Assembly (NCBI GenBank): GCA_029260735.1
Contig: JAJDCR010000023.1
Location: 1 to 64,000 of the forward strand
Source of the DNA: Planctomycetota bacterium
Lineage (GTDB): Bacteria > Planctomycetota > Uabimicrobiia > Uabimicrobiales > Uabimicrobiaceae
Direction: 5' to 3'
DNA: 64,000 nt
Below are positions 52,184 through 61,171 of this stretch, one piece after another. Both the position numbers and the translations under genes were made by a program. Each line of letters starts with the position of its first letter. The stretch's first letter is position 1. Below the pieces are notes generated by a model. That model ran no database searches and had not been told where the DNA came from. It was given only the letters and a program-made list of their open reading frames with translations.

Positions 52184-54097
52184 ATGTTAAAAAAATTCTT
52201 TCTGGAAACTAGTTTAGATTTATATCCCCGGTCTTTGAAGCCTAAGCCACAAGATTGGCAGGCTGTAGAGAAGGTGATTGCACTAGAGGATAAGGTTAAA
52301 AAACTTTCCCAAGAAGAGCTTCAAGAAGAAAGTAAAAAGCTAAGAACTCAAATTCAAGAAGAAGAGAATATCTCGAAGCACACAGTTTATAGCTTTGCTT
52401 TGATTCGAGAAGCTGCTTTTCGAACCTTAGGAAAAAAACATTATCCTACGCAAATTTTAGCAGGGCTACTGCTTGCACGAGGAATCATTGGTCAAGTAGC
52501 CACAGGAGAAGGAAAAACACTTATCGGGACTCTTCCTGTTTATTTATGGGGGTTAACTGGACAAGGGGTTCATGTTGTCACATCAAACCAATACTTGGCC
52601 GAGAGAGATTTTGAGCTTATGGGGCCGGTTTATAGCTACTTAGGACTTTCTGTTGGTGTTCTGAAAGAGCAAGAAAGTCCCGAAGAAAAACGAGTAGCTT
52701 ACGAGAAAGATATTACTTTTGGGGTGGGGCATGAATTTGGCTTTGACTATCTTCGTGATCAACTCCAAATATTAAACCAACCCAAAAAAAGACTAGGAGA
52801 AAATTTTTTAAGTACTCTTGCTGGAAAAAAAAATGTCCAAGTCCAATCCTCTCAAAGAGGACATTATTTTGCTCTTTTAGATGAAATAGATAGCGTATTG
52901 GTCGATGAGGCACGCAGTCCCTTGGTCATTAGTGGAGGACAAGCGAAGCGTTCTCCTACTCCCGAAGTTTACCAGTATGCTTGCCAAGTTGCTGAAGAAA
53001 TGGAAATGGACAAAGATTTTGAAATACATACTGCCAGACGTCAACTTCATATTGAAGAGATAGGCTATGAAAAAATACAAGAAAGTATTAGTCATGTTCG
53101 TTTACCTCCTTTGAAGTATCCTTGGTCTCACTATGTAGAGCAAGCTTTAAGAGCAAAATATCTATTTCAGAGAGATAGTGATTATTTAATCGAAGAGGAA
53201 AAAATAGTCATTATTGATGAGTATACTGGCAGAAAATATGCCGAAAGAAGCTGGAGTGAAGGGCTTCATCAGGCTGTTGAAGCTAAAGAAAATCTTCCGA
53301 TTACCGAAGAAAACAAGGCTTTAGCAAGAGTTACGCGTCAAAAATATTTTTCTTTTTATACAACTTTGGCAGGAATGACAGGTACTGCTCAAAGTTGTGA
53401 ACGTGAATTTTGGGAGTTTTATCGCTGTGCTATTGCTCAAGTTCCTTTGAATAAAACTTCTCGGAGAATGGTGTTACCAGATCGAGTTTTTGATACTTTG
53501 GAAAACAAATGGCTTGCAGTAGTTAATAAAATCAGGGAAGTAAATGGGACTGGGCAGCCTATTTTGGTAGGAACAAGAACTATTCAAGAAAGTGAAATTA
53601 TCTCTCGTTTTTTGGCTGCTCAAGGAATTAAACATCAAGTCCTTAATGCAAAGCAAGATAATCAAGAGGCTAAAATAGTTTCTCAAGCAGGTAAAGTCAG
53701 AGCTGTAACCATCGCCACAAACATGGCTGGGCGGGGTACTGATATACCTTTGGAACCAGGAATGGCCTTAGAAAAAGGACTGTTTGTTCTCGGAACTGAA
53801 AGACACGAGTCTCGGCGAGTGGATTTACAGTTGATTGGAAGATGTGCTCGACAAGGAGATCCTGGAATTGCTCAATTTTATCTTTCATTGGAAGATCATC
53901 TTATACAAGTGCATGCTCCTAAATTAGTAGCTAAACAGCTGGATTCTAGTTTGGCTCAAGGGGAACTACCTCCAAAAATTAGTCAAGTTTTTGACAAACT
54001 CCAAGAGAAGTTAGAGAAGCAACATTTCCAAACTCGCAAAAGTTTATTGCAATATGATACTTGGGTTGATGAGGTCCTGCGTTCTCTGTACTCTTAA
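52184..54097 (+). CDS. Short SecA-like translocation ATPase
   Basis: A 637-residue SecA homologue. The motor is complete: ATGEGKT Walker A (106-112), LLDEIDSVLVDEARSPLVISGG (DEID), GMTGTAQ, TNMAGRGTDI and QLIGRCARQGDPG. The preprotein cross-linking domain region is also present. But the protein stops just after LQYDTWVDEVLRSLYS, at the beginning of the helical scaffold helix. It therefore lacks the two-helix finger, wing and C-terminal zinc linker found in standard SecA (about 800-900 residues). No continuation appears in other frames, so this is not an obvious frameshift. It is probably an accessory SecA or a repurposed motor. The housekeeping SecA is presumably elsewhere. Confidence 0.88.
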   Translation: MLKKFFLETSLDLYPRSLKPKPQDWQAVEKVIALEDKVKKLSQEELQEESKKLRTQIQEEENISKHTVYSFALIREAAFRTLGKKHYPTQILAGLLLARGIIGQVATGEGKTLIGTLPVYLWGLTGQGVHVVTSNQYLAERDFELMGPVYSYLGLSVGVLKEQESPEEKRVAYEKDITFGVGHEFGFDYLRDQLQILNQPKKRLGENFLSTLAGKKNVQVQSSQRGHYFALLDEIDSVLVDEARSPLVISGGQAKRSPTPEVYQYACQVAEEMEMDKDFEIHTARRQLHIEEIGYEKIQESISHVRLPPLKYPWSHYVEQALRAKYLFQRDSDYLIEEEKIVIIDEYTGRKYAERSWSEGLHQAVEAKENLPITEENKALARVTRQKYFSFYTTLAGMTGTAQSCEREFWEFYRCAIAQVPLNKTSRRMVLPDRVFDTLENKWLAVVNKIREVNGTGQPILVGTRTIQESEIISRFLAAQGIKHQVLNAKQDNQEAKIVSQAGKVRAVTIATNMAGRGTDIPLEPGMALEKGLFVLGTERHESRRVDLQLIGRCARQGDPGIAQFYLSLEDHLIQVHAPKLVAKQLDSSLAQGELPPKISQVFDKLQEKLEKQHFQTRKSLLQYDTWVDEVLRSLYS

Positions 54098-54170
54098 GTG
54101 GGAAAAAAAATTTGTTTCTGCCCCTATATTCATCATCGAAAATATTTCAATTTCTGATGAAAGTGGGCTA

Positions 54171-56255
54171 ATGGAAATTACTATGAATAATCTATCTACC
54201 GAACATCAAAAAACATTAGAAGGTTTAATTCAAGACCACAAAGCCAAACTCCCTCAAAAATTCAAGGAAATGGAGAAGCAGTGGCAAAAACTCGTTAAAG
54301 TTTGGCAATATGATGTTTTTGCTTCTTTGCTCTCTCAAATAAAAAAACTGCAAGGGCAAAATAACAATTTTGGTTTCTCTGAAATGAATGAAGCTTTACA
54401 AAAGTTAGAGCTCCTTGTTTCTCCTCTTTCACCTGACTCTTTTAATATTGAGCAAGCACATCAAATTGATGCCCAATTAGAGTTACTTTACCAAGAGAGT
54501 TTAGAAGCGGAAAGCCTTTTTCATTTTAAAAAAGAAATAGAGGTTGATGAGGTAAACACCTTTGTTTGGATTATTGATTCAGATCTTGAATTCTCAGAAA
54601 AGCTTCAATTAGGAATTGTCTCTGCTGGTTTATCTTGCCAAGTATACTTTGACTTAGAGATTCTAAGAGGAGCTCGAAAGCGCAATCCATTGCCCGAAGT
54701 TATGATTCTCGATATTCATACTGTCCAAAAAGAAAAAGAACTTTGGGAGAAAATGGTTTCTTTCTGTAAGAACAACACTACTTTGATATTTACAGCTCAT
54801 AGCGATGAAATCCATTTACGTCTTCAGGCAGTTCGTTACGGTAGTGTCGCGTACTTTACTAAGCCTATCGATTTCCCCAGGCTGTTAGAAAAACTCAAGA
54901 AATTGGCATTGAAAAAAACTTCCATTAAGTTTTTTCGTATTCTTGTTATTGATGATGATCCTGATATAACTCTTTACTGCAGTGATATCTTGAAAATAAA
55001 AGGTTTTGACGTTTGTCGCTTACACAATCCTCTTGAGGCCATCGATGTAATTCATTTTTTTGGGCCTGATTTGATTTTACTCGACATTAATATGCCTGGA
55101 TGTAATGGCTTAGAGCTGGCTGCGATGATTCGTCAGAAAGAAGAAATTGCAAAAACTCCTATTGTTTTTCTTTCAACTCCAGAGAACTTAAATAAGGTTC
55201 ATGAGACAATTAAATTGGATGTTGATGATTTTCTGACTAAACCTGTTTTGGCAGAACAACTTTTAATTTGTATTCGTCAGCGTGTTAAAGACTGGGATAC
55301 AGAGAAGAAACTTCTTCAGCAAATTGAAGAGGGGAAAGAAAAACAAGAAAATACTTTTCGGAAATTAGAAACTCTTCAGCAAGAACAAAACAGTGTGGAG
55401 CAACTTCAGCAAGGAGAAATCACAGAAGGGTTTATTCTTCCTGGCAATAACGGAGAATCTTACGTTATTGGACAAAAGCTGGGGAAGGGAGGAATGGGCG
55501 TTACCTATATTGCTGTAAGGCAATCTGACCAAACAAAAGTGGTCGTTAAAACTTTACTTCCTCGTTATCTCAACGAAACGTCTGTTTTGGTTCGTTTTCT
55601 CCAAGAAGCTCGGACTATTATCAAATTAGACCATGACAATTTAGTTCGAGGATATGAGCTTTACCAAGGAAATCGATTTTGTTATTTTGTTATGGAGTAT
55701 GTGGGGGGATATTCTGTTGAGGATATATTGCAGAAAAAAACTTTTCTTACTCCCGCCGAGGCCGCAACAATTATTTTCGCAATTTCGCGTGGTTTATATT
55801 ATTTGGAACAACATGAAATTGTTCACCGAGATATTAAACCAGCGAATATTATTATCAACCGCAATGATATTGCTAAGCTAGTTGATTTTGGAATTTCTAA
55901 ACCGAAAGCTAGGGAAAAATCTATTACGACCCAAGGGTTTGTTATGGGAACCCCTGACTATATGTCTCCTGAGCAAGTTTACGATAATATTGCGGATGTC
56001 CGTAGCGATATTTATGCCCTTGGAATTTCTTTTTTTTATATGGTAACAGGTTTGCTTCCTTTTGAAGCAGACAATACTGAAGAAGCTCTCCAAAAAAGAC
56101 TAGAAGGCCCTTTTGACCCTAGAGAAAAGAGGCCGCAAATCCCTTTGAAAGTTTCTTTAATCATTCAAAAAATGATTCAGCCGAATGTGAATAGCCGATA
56201 CCAATCGGCTAATGAGCTTATTGTCGATTTAGAAGCCTTTTTAGCAGCACAATAA
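54171..56255 (+). CDS. REC-REC-Ser/Thr protein kinase
   Basis: Start taken at ATG 54171, with aaagtggg upstream; the open frame from 54054 overlaps secA-like sequence and is unlikely. The 694-residue product has an N-terminal helical region (1-135). A degenerate receiver (about 140-235; MILDIHT, ends YFTKPIDF) is followed by a good receiver (about 265-385; VIDDDPD, LLDINMPG, FLTKP), a short coiled linker, and a kinase (about 425-690). The kinase has LGKGGMGV, VVVKTL, HRDIKPANI and DFG, all catalytic residues present. This is the second phosphorelay-linked Ser/Thr kinase in the window. It lies 73 bases after the SecA-like gene and 75 before a zinc-ribbon protein gene. Confidence 0.92.
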   Translation: MEITMNNLSTEHQKTLEGLIQDHKAKLPQKFKEMEKQWQKLVKVWQYDVFASLLSQIKKLQGQNNNFGFSEMNEALQKLELLVSPLSPDSFNIEQAHQIDAQLELLYQESLEAESLFHFKKEIEVDEVNTFVWIIDSDLEFSEKLQLGIVSAGLSCQVYFDLEILRGARKRNPLPEVMILDIHTVQKEKELWEKMVSFCKNNTTLIFTAHSDEIHLRLQAVRYGSVAYFTKPIDFPRLLEKLKKLALKKTSIKFFRILVIDDDPDITLYCSDILKIKGFDVCRLHNPLEAIDVIHFFGPDLILLDINMPGCNGLELAAMIRQKEEIAKTPIVFLSTPENLNKVHETIKLDVDDFLTKPVLAEQLLICIRQRVKDWDTEKKLLQQIEEGKEKQENTFRKLETLQQEQNSVEQLQQGEITEGFILPGNNGESYVIGQKLGKGGMGVTYIAVRQSDQTKVVVKTLLPRYLNETSVLVRFLQEARTIIKLDHDNLVRGYELYQGNRFCYFVMEYVGGYSVEDILQKKTFLTPAEAATIIFAISRGLYYLEQHEIVHRDIKPANIIINRNDIAKLVDFGISKPKAREKSITTQGFVMGTPDYMSPEQVYDNIADVRSDIYALGISFFYMVTGLLPFEADNTEEALQKRLEGPFDPREKRPQIPLKVSLIIQKMIQPNVNSRYQSANELIVDLEAFLAAQ

Positions 56256-56330
56256 CTTTAGAAGCTAATAATTTAAGGAACAGCAACCTTAGTTAATTAG
56301 TTTTGCTACTTTTTTTAAAGAGATAATACC

Positions 56331-57221
56331 ATGGAGAACTTATCTTCTATAGAAGAGCATGCTTATTTATTCTTCGGAAAAATGGCTTGTGAGCGGAGAG
56401 TTTTAGAAAAGTCGCAGTTGAAAAAAGCTCTCCAATTTCAGCAACAAAATCCAGAGAAGAAGCTAGGAGAGATATGTCTCTTTCTGGGATATCTTTCTTC
56501 TGAGGATTTGAATTCTCTCTTGCAGGAGCAAGAGCAGGCACTTCGGCAAAATTTAACTAAGTGGTATACCGTACCAGATCTTGTTTTGGAGAATTTAGTT
56601 TTATCTGGGCGGACAAGTACTGGAAAACTAAATATTATGACTTTGCTTCAAGCTAAGGAAATGAAAAAAAAGTTTCCCAGCTCTAGTTTACTGGAAATAT
56701 TATACTCTAGTTTAAAACTTATTGATGCAACACAAGTTAAAAAGATTAAAAATTCCATTACTCTTTCTCTTGCCCATTGTTCCGCCTGTCAGCGCAAATA
56801 TAACTTATTTAACTACTCTGGCGAAAAGATTTTCTGTCCAGTTTGTCCTCAAATTCAAATTAGTTCGAGTGAAAATAAAGAGCCGGAGACCCGCTCCATA
56901 ATTCCTATATCTACGAAAAAAACGGTTCCTTTTAATGTTGTGCCAGAAGACAAAACCGCTCGTTTTCCCACTCTTAATCTCACTCGTGGTAAAACCAGTT
57001 CTCAACCCAATGACCTTCGCTCTTTGAAACAATCGATTACCGCTCGACTTCCCACCCTTGGTCAAAAAGGCTCTACAAAAATGTTACAAAGTTTGCAGCG
57101 TTCAGGAAAAAATCAGGATTTATTTCCTAAAAGAGAGCCAGTAAAGCCCAAAGGAGGAAGGAGATTGTTTTTAGAAAAAATGGACCTAGAAGAAGACTTA
57201 GAGGAAAAAGGCGATATTTAG
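56331..57221 (+). CDS. GspE-N-like and zinc-ribbon protein of unknown function
   Basis: A 296-residue cytoplasmic protein. Residues about 20-75 (LEKSQLKKALQFQQQNP, LGEICLFLGYLSSEDLN) match the helical pattern of the GspE/MshE N-terminal domain. A weaker second copy follows. A zinc ribbon is at CSACQRKYNLF and CPVCPQ. The last 120 residues are disordered, Thr/Ser/Lys-rich, with the motif AR(F/L)PTL occurring twice. Such Thr sites next to a kinase gene suggest, but do not show, that this is a substrate of the kinase at 54171. No exact family known to me. Confidence 0.65.
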   Translation: MENLSSIEEHAYLFFGKMACERRVLEKSQLKKALQFQQQNPEKKLGEICLFLGYLSSEDLNSLLQEQEQALRQNLTKWYTVPDLVLENLVLSGRTSTGKLNIMTLLQAKEMKKKFPSSSLLEILYSSLKLIDATQVKKIKNSITLSLAHCSACQRKYNLFNYSGEKIFCPVCPQIQISSSENKEPETRSIIPISTKKTVPFNVVPEDKTARFPTLNLTRGKTSSQPNDLRSLKQSITARLPTLGQKGSTKMLQSLQRSGKNQDLFPKREPVKPKGGRRLFLEKMDLEEDLEEKGDI

Positions 57222-57236
57222 AGGACTCAATACATT

Positions 57237-57833
57237 TTACTCTTGAGGAACAGAAACACTGTCGTCATCAACATCTGGGCGAAGAATCCAAACGAATGTT
57301 CCCGATCCGTCGCCTCGGAAAGTTCCTGAGTCAGGATCAACAGTGCCATCTGTTTTTTCGTCGATTGCAGCTAGCGAACTACCTGGTATTTTATTGCCTT
57401 GTTGAAGTCCAGGTACAGGAGGAGAATCTTCACTGAACATGGCAAAGAAAAAATCAGATCCTTCTTCACCTACTCCTGGAATGGCAAATAATCCAAATAC
57501 AAAAGTGCCTCCCCAAGGAGTTATTCCGTTTGCATTTTTATTAACGTAGGGACCATCCCAGTTAGCAAGATTGTCATTGTTGTTGAGAAGATCACTATTG
57601 GGTAAAGCAGTGATTTGCTCTTGATCAGGCAAATTAGCAGTATCGGCCTCAAATGCAGCTATGGCGACGGACACTGATGAAAAAGTAGTCATTGCTTGAG
57701 AGACACGGGATTTTTCTATAAAATTATTAATAAGAGGAATCAGAGCGACCGCCAAAATAGCTAATATAGCGATGACTACGATAAGTTCTATTAAAGTAAA
57801 GCCTTTGTTTTTTATACTTCTTTGCCAACCCAT
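57237..57833 (-). CDS. Type II secretion/type IV pseudopilin
   Basis: A 198-residue prepilin-like protein. The leader ends at the prepilin peptidase site KG|FTLIELIVVIAILAIL (Glu5 of the mature form present), followed by the long hydrophobic helix. The body has GspG-like features: FEADTANLPDQEQ, WDGPYVNKN and WGGTFVFG. The C-terminal acidic tail (DPDSGTFRGDGSGT, DVDDDSV) could bind calcium, as in major pseudopilins. aaggag precedes the start. It converges on the zinc-ribbon gene with 15 bases between stops. Confidence 0.88.
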   Translation of the reverse strand: MGWQRSIKNKGFTLIELIVVIAILAILAVALIPLINNFIEKSRVSQAMTTFSSVSVAIAAFEADTANLPDQEQITALPNSDLLNNNDNLANWDGPYVNKNANGITPWGGTFVFGLFAIPGVGEEGSDFFFAMFSEDSPPVPGLQQGNKIPGSSLAAIDEKTDGTVDPDSGTFRGDGSGTFVWILRPDVDDDSVSVPQE

Positions 57834-57984
57834 AACACTCTCCTTGAGGGATTCAATTTATTCCCATAATACTGTTTATAACTGCTTTAATTATTAGAAT
57901 AATACAGTGTGTTTGAGTTGTTTGCAATGTGTTTTTGTCTTAATTTTATGTTTTATCGGGAAAATTTTTGTTCCAAGGTCTTCG

Positions 57985-58947
57985 CTAATGTTTTTTTGCT
58001 ATCTTGTCTAAAAAAGGAGATTCTTCCAAGAATTCCCATTTTATAGGAATGGCTTGGCTGCTGTGAAGGGTTTTTTCTATGGTAAACTGGATCATTCTCT
58101 CAGCTCCAGGGACTCCTTTTTGGTCCCAAAGGATTTCTGTTTTGCCGATTAATTGAATGATACTTTGGTGGGTAAAATCCCAAAATAGCAGTCCACTTTT
58201 GGGATTTTTGATTAAATTACCCAAGGTGTTGTAATGAAAATTACCTGCGTAATCGGGAAAGAGTAAAGTGCTTTGATTTAGAACTTGAACAAAGCCAGGT
58301 TTTCCTCCGCGATGAGATGCATCGGCTCCATTGTGTTGTTTTTCGTTATCGCTGACAAAAGCACTTGCTATAAAAAAAGTATCGGCATTTGAAATGATAT
58401 TAGACATTTTTTTGTCTAAACCTTCACTTTCTTTTATTCCCCCTCCTTTTCTCCATTCCTCGTGATTCTCCATCCATTCCCAGTTTCGTGCTTGGATGAA
58501 TTTAGGGCAGTTTCCGAAAGATTGCTGAACTTCTACTAGCACTTGGTTTCCCTTTATTTGCGCTCTTCCGTTGACTCGATTTCTTCGACGAGTAGCAAAC
58601 TCAATTCCAATAAGACCAATGTAAGGGTTGTTTTTTATATTTTCCAGAAAAGGGTCATTTCGTAAGAGAGAAAAATCGATTAGTAAATTCCGAGAGTCTT
58701 TAGCTTTTATAAAACCGGGCTTTCCTGCCAGTATGGAAACCCATGGATTTCCTTGGAAATCCATAGTTGCTGCGATAATAAAGGGCTGATTTTCATAAAA
58801 TTTTTGATGTTGCTCAGGCAGATGATCGCGAATAACTTTACGACCGATCTTTTCCATTTTATCTCGAACTCCCATTTCCTTTTGAATGATTTTCTCTCCC
58901 TCATGGAAAGGGGAATCTTTCGTTATTTCATTAAGGGAAGTGTGCAT
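57985..58947 (-). CDS. Pyridoxamine 5'-phosphate oxidase-fold flavoprotein
   Basis: A 320-residue member of the PNPOx-like split-barrel family. An N-terminal barrel half includes FIIAATMDFQGNPWVSILAGKPGF and NPYIGLIGIEFATRRRNRVNG; a second includes KPGFVQVLNQSTLLFPDYAGNFHYNTLGNLIKNPKSGLLF. This duplicated arrangement is seen in FMN-binding oxidoreductases of unknown substrate. The membrane protein gene at 58984 lies just upstream, 36 bases away on the same strand, so they are probably cotranscribed. Confidence 0.82.
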   Translation of the reverse strand: MHTSLNEITKDSPFHEGEKIIQKEMGVRDKMEKIGRKVIRDHLPEQHQKFYENQPFIIAATMDFQGNPWVSILAGKPGFIKAKDSRNLLIDFSLLRNDPFLENIKNNPYIGLIGIEFATRRRNRVNGRAQIKGNQVLVEVQQSFGNCPKFIQARNWEWMENHEEWRKGGGIKESEGLDKKMSNIISNADTFFIASAFVSDNEKQHNGADASHRGGKPGFVQVLNQSTLLFPDYAGNFHYNTLGNLIKNPKSGLLFWDFTHQSIIQLIGKTEILWDQKGVPGAERMIQFTIEKTLHSSQAIPIKWEFLEESPFLDKIAKKH

Positions 58948-58983
58948 CTTTTTTCTTTCTTTCTAGGTAAAAGCATGAAATCG

Positions 58984-59310
58984 TTAAGTTATTAGCCAAA
59001 TGAAAAGAAAGAACGTCCCTATAATTGCTGTGACAACGGATAAAAATAAGTTGAGTTGTTCCCACTTCGGATCTACAGGAGCTAGTTTCTTAGAAGAAAC
59101 GATGTAAAAAGAGAAACAAGCGGGGGAGGTGAATAGAAACAACAAAGAAATACTTAGTAAAGTATCTAGACGAATTAAAGGAAGCCAGCCTAACCAGCTA
59201 ACTATGATAGTAAGCCATATGAAAGGAATTAGAGCTAGATATAAGACAATAAATCTTTTTGTGATAGTCCAAAGTTCCTCAATGTCATCTTGGTGTAAAA
59301 AGGTGCTCAT
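58984..59310 (-). CDS. Small membrane protein
   Basis: A 108-residue protein with three hydrophobic helices (about residues 21-42, 48-75 and 86-107) and a short acidic N-terminus (MSTFLHQDDIEELW). No family recognised. First gene of a two-gene unit with the PNPOx-like protein. Confidence 0.65.
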   Translation of the reverse strand: MSTFLHQDDIEELWTITKRFIVLYLALIPFIWLTIIVSWLGWLPLIRLDTLLSISLLFLFTSPACFSFYIVSSKKLAPVDPKWEQLNLFLSVVTAIIGTFFLFIWLIT

Positions 59311-59577
59311 TTTTTTCTTTCTAAAAAGTAAATATTGATGTAAGTAAAAGTCTTACTTTGTAGTTGTTTCCTGATAAATGATTAGGTAGTTGTTTTTAAC
59401 TTAGTTAGTTGACTATCAGCATAAGGTGTGCCAATGGATGTTTTTCATCGTAAGATATTGTTACAGGACAGAATATGTTGTTTTCTTTTTTTGATGGGGA
59501 TTATTCTTGTTTATGAGATTTCGTAAAATATGATTTTTTCGTATTTTTTTTTATGATTTTTCGTGTATTATACCCTT
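59311..59577. other. Intergenic region between divergent genes
   Basis: About 270 AT-rich bases upstream of the sigma-54 activator and the small membrane protein. A tattat box about 10 bases before the 59578 ATG, and the lack of any ribosome site, suggest a very short leader or leaderless mRNA. No gene or repeat seen. Confidence 0.35.
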
Positions 59578-61167
59578 ATGAAATTTGCCGAAATCCAAAA
59601 TATACTATTAGATATTGCTCAAGAACGCGTCTTAGATAAAGTTCTTAAAAGAATTGTTGATGGACTAGCAAGTCACTCTCATATAGCTCTGGCTCGTATC
59701 TGGCTGGTTCGACCTGGCGATATCTGTACTAGCTGCTTGATACGTAAGGAATGTCCTAACCAGAGAGAATGTTTGCATCTGGTCGCTAGCCAAGGTGCTT
59801 CTATCTTGGAAAATGGAGAAAAATGGGATACGACAAAAGATGAGTTTCAGCGATTTCCTTTTAACGTTAGGAAAATTGGTCACATCGGTGGAACGGGAAA
59901 GCCAGTGCTTATTAAAAATGCCTTGGAAGACCAAAGATGGATTGTTCGTCCTCAGTGGATAAAAAAGGAAGGGATTCATAGTTTTGCTGGTCAACCTTTA
60001 CTTTTCCGAGAAAAAGTTCTCGGAGTATTGGCCGTATTTAGTCGAAAACCTCTTAATGAAGCCGATGCTCGCTGGTTGAGAGTATTGGCTGACCATGTTG
60101 CTGTCGCGATTGCTAATGCTAAAGCCTTTGAGGAAATTGAAGATTTACGTAAGCAACTAAAAATGGAAAATGCCTATTTACGAGAAGAGATCAAGGCTGC
60201 CCATGCTTTTGGAGACATTGTCGGAGAAAGCTCTGCTTTAGAGAAAGTTTTGGAGCAAATAAAATTAGTATCTCCTAGCGAAGCAACGGTTCTCATACTC
60301 GGAGAGTCAGGGGTAGGCAAGGAGCTTGTTGCTAGAGCGATTCATGAACATAGCAAGCGGCGTGACAAGCCTATGATTAAAGTGAACTGCGGAGCCATTC
60401 CCAAGGAGCTTTTTGAGAGTGAATTTTTTGGTCATGTAAAAGGGGCTTTCACAGGAGCATTAAAAGACCGAGCTGGTCGTTTTCAGATGGCCGATGGTGG
60501 TACCCTCTTTTTAGATGAAGTAGGAGAAATCCCTTTGTCTCTACAAAGTAAGCTTTTGCGAGTTATCCAAGAAGGCCAGTTTGAGAGGGTAGGAGAGGAT
60601 CGTACCCGTAATGTGGATGTGCGGATTATTGCCGCCACCAATCAAAAACTATTAGGAGATCCACAGCAATTTCGCCAAGATCTCTACTATCGCCTCAGTG
60701 TATTCCCCATTGATGTTCCCCCTTTACGAGAGCGTTTAGAAGACATTCCCTTGTTAGCTCCTTACTTTATGAGTAAAGCGAGCCATTGTATGAACTGTCC
60801 CCCTGTTAAGCTTACAGCGAGAGATATTGTAAAACTGCAAAACTATCATTGGCCAGGGAATATTCGCGAGTTACAAAATGTGATCGAGCGAGCAGTAATT
60901 ACTGCTCGCCACGGAAACTTATTGATAGAGCTGAAGCGAAAAGAATTTCCTATTTCTATTTTGCCGGACACTTCGACAAAACGAGAAAACTTTATGACCC
61001 AAAAAGAGTTGGAAGAGCTGGAGTATGAAAATCTTCGAAAGATTCTAGAGGAAACTAAGGGCAAGATATCAGGTGAAAGAGGAGCGGCGGAGCTTTTGGG
61101 AGTGAAACCAACCACTTTGTTTTCACGCTTGAAAAAACTAGGATTGGAAAAGAAATATCAAGGCTAA
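59578..61167 (+). CDS. Sigma-54-dependent transcriptional activator with Cys-rich GAF
   Basis: Start taken at ATG 59578; a GTG at 59563 is possible. The 529-residue protein has an N-terminal GAF domain (about 1-185) with four cysteines spaced CxxCx5Cx5C (Cys50, 53, 59, 65). This pattern could bind an iron-sulfur cluster or metal as a redox sensor. An AAA+ domain (about 215-440) has Walker A GESGVGKE and the sigma-54 contact GAFTGA (289-294), so it should activate RpoN promoters. The C-terminal Fis-type HTH is [24 protein letters not shown]. The gene is followed after 4 bases by a 2OG dioxygenase gene, a likely cotranscript. Confidence 0.92.
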   Translation: MKFAEIQNILLDIAQERVLDKVLKRIVDGLASHSHIALARIWLVRPGDICTSCLIRKECPNQRECLHLVASQGASILENGEKWDTTKDEFQRFPFNVRKIGHIGGTGKPVLIKNALEDQRWIVRPQWIKKEGIHSFAGQPLLFREKVLGVLAVFSRKPLNEADARWLRVLADHVAVAIANAKAFEEIEDLRKQLKMENAYLREEIKAAHAFGDIVGESSALEKVLEQIKLVSPSEATVLILGESGVGKELVARAIHEHSKRRDKPMIKVNCGAIPKELFESEFFGHVKGAFTGALKDRAGRFQMADGGTLFLDEVGEIPLSLQSKLLRVIQEGQFERVGEDRTRNVDVRIIAATNQKLLGDPQQFRQDLYYRLSVFPIDVPPLRERLEDIPLLAPYFMSKASHCMNCPPVKLTARDIVKLQNYHWPGNIRELQNVIERAVITARHGNLLIELKRKEFPISILPDTSTKRENFMTQKELEELEYENLRKILEETKGKISGERGAAELLGVKPTTLFSRLKKLGLEKKYQG

Positions 61168-61171
61168 AAAG

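Noticed and set aside
52184..54170. SecA-like gene as a frameshifted full-length secA
   Set aside because: The frames after 54097 show no SecA helical scaffold, wing or zinc tail; the next coding sequence is a receiver-kinase protein.
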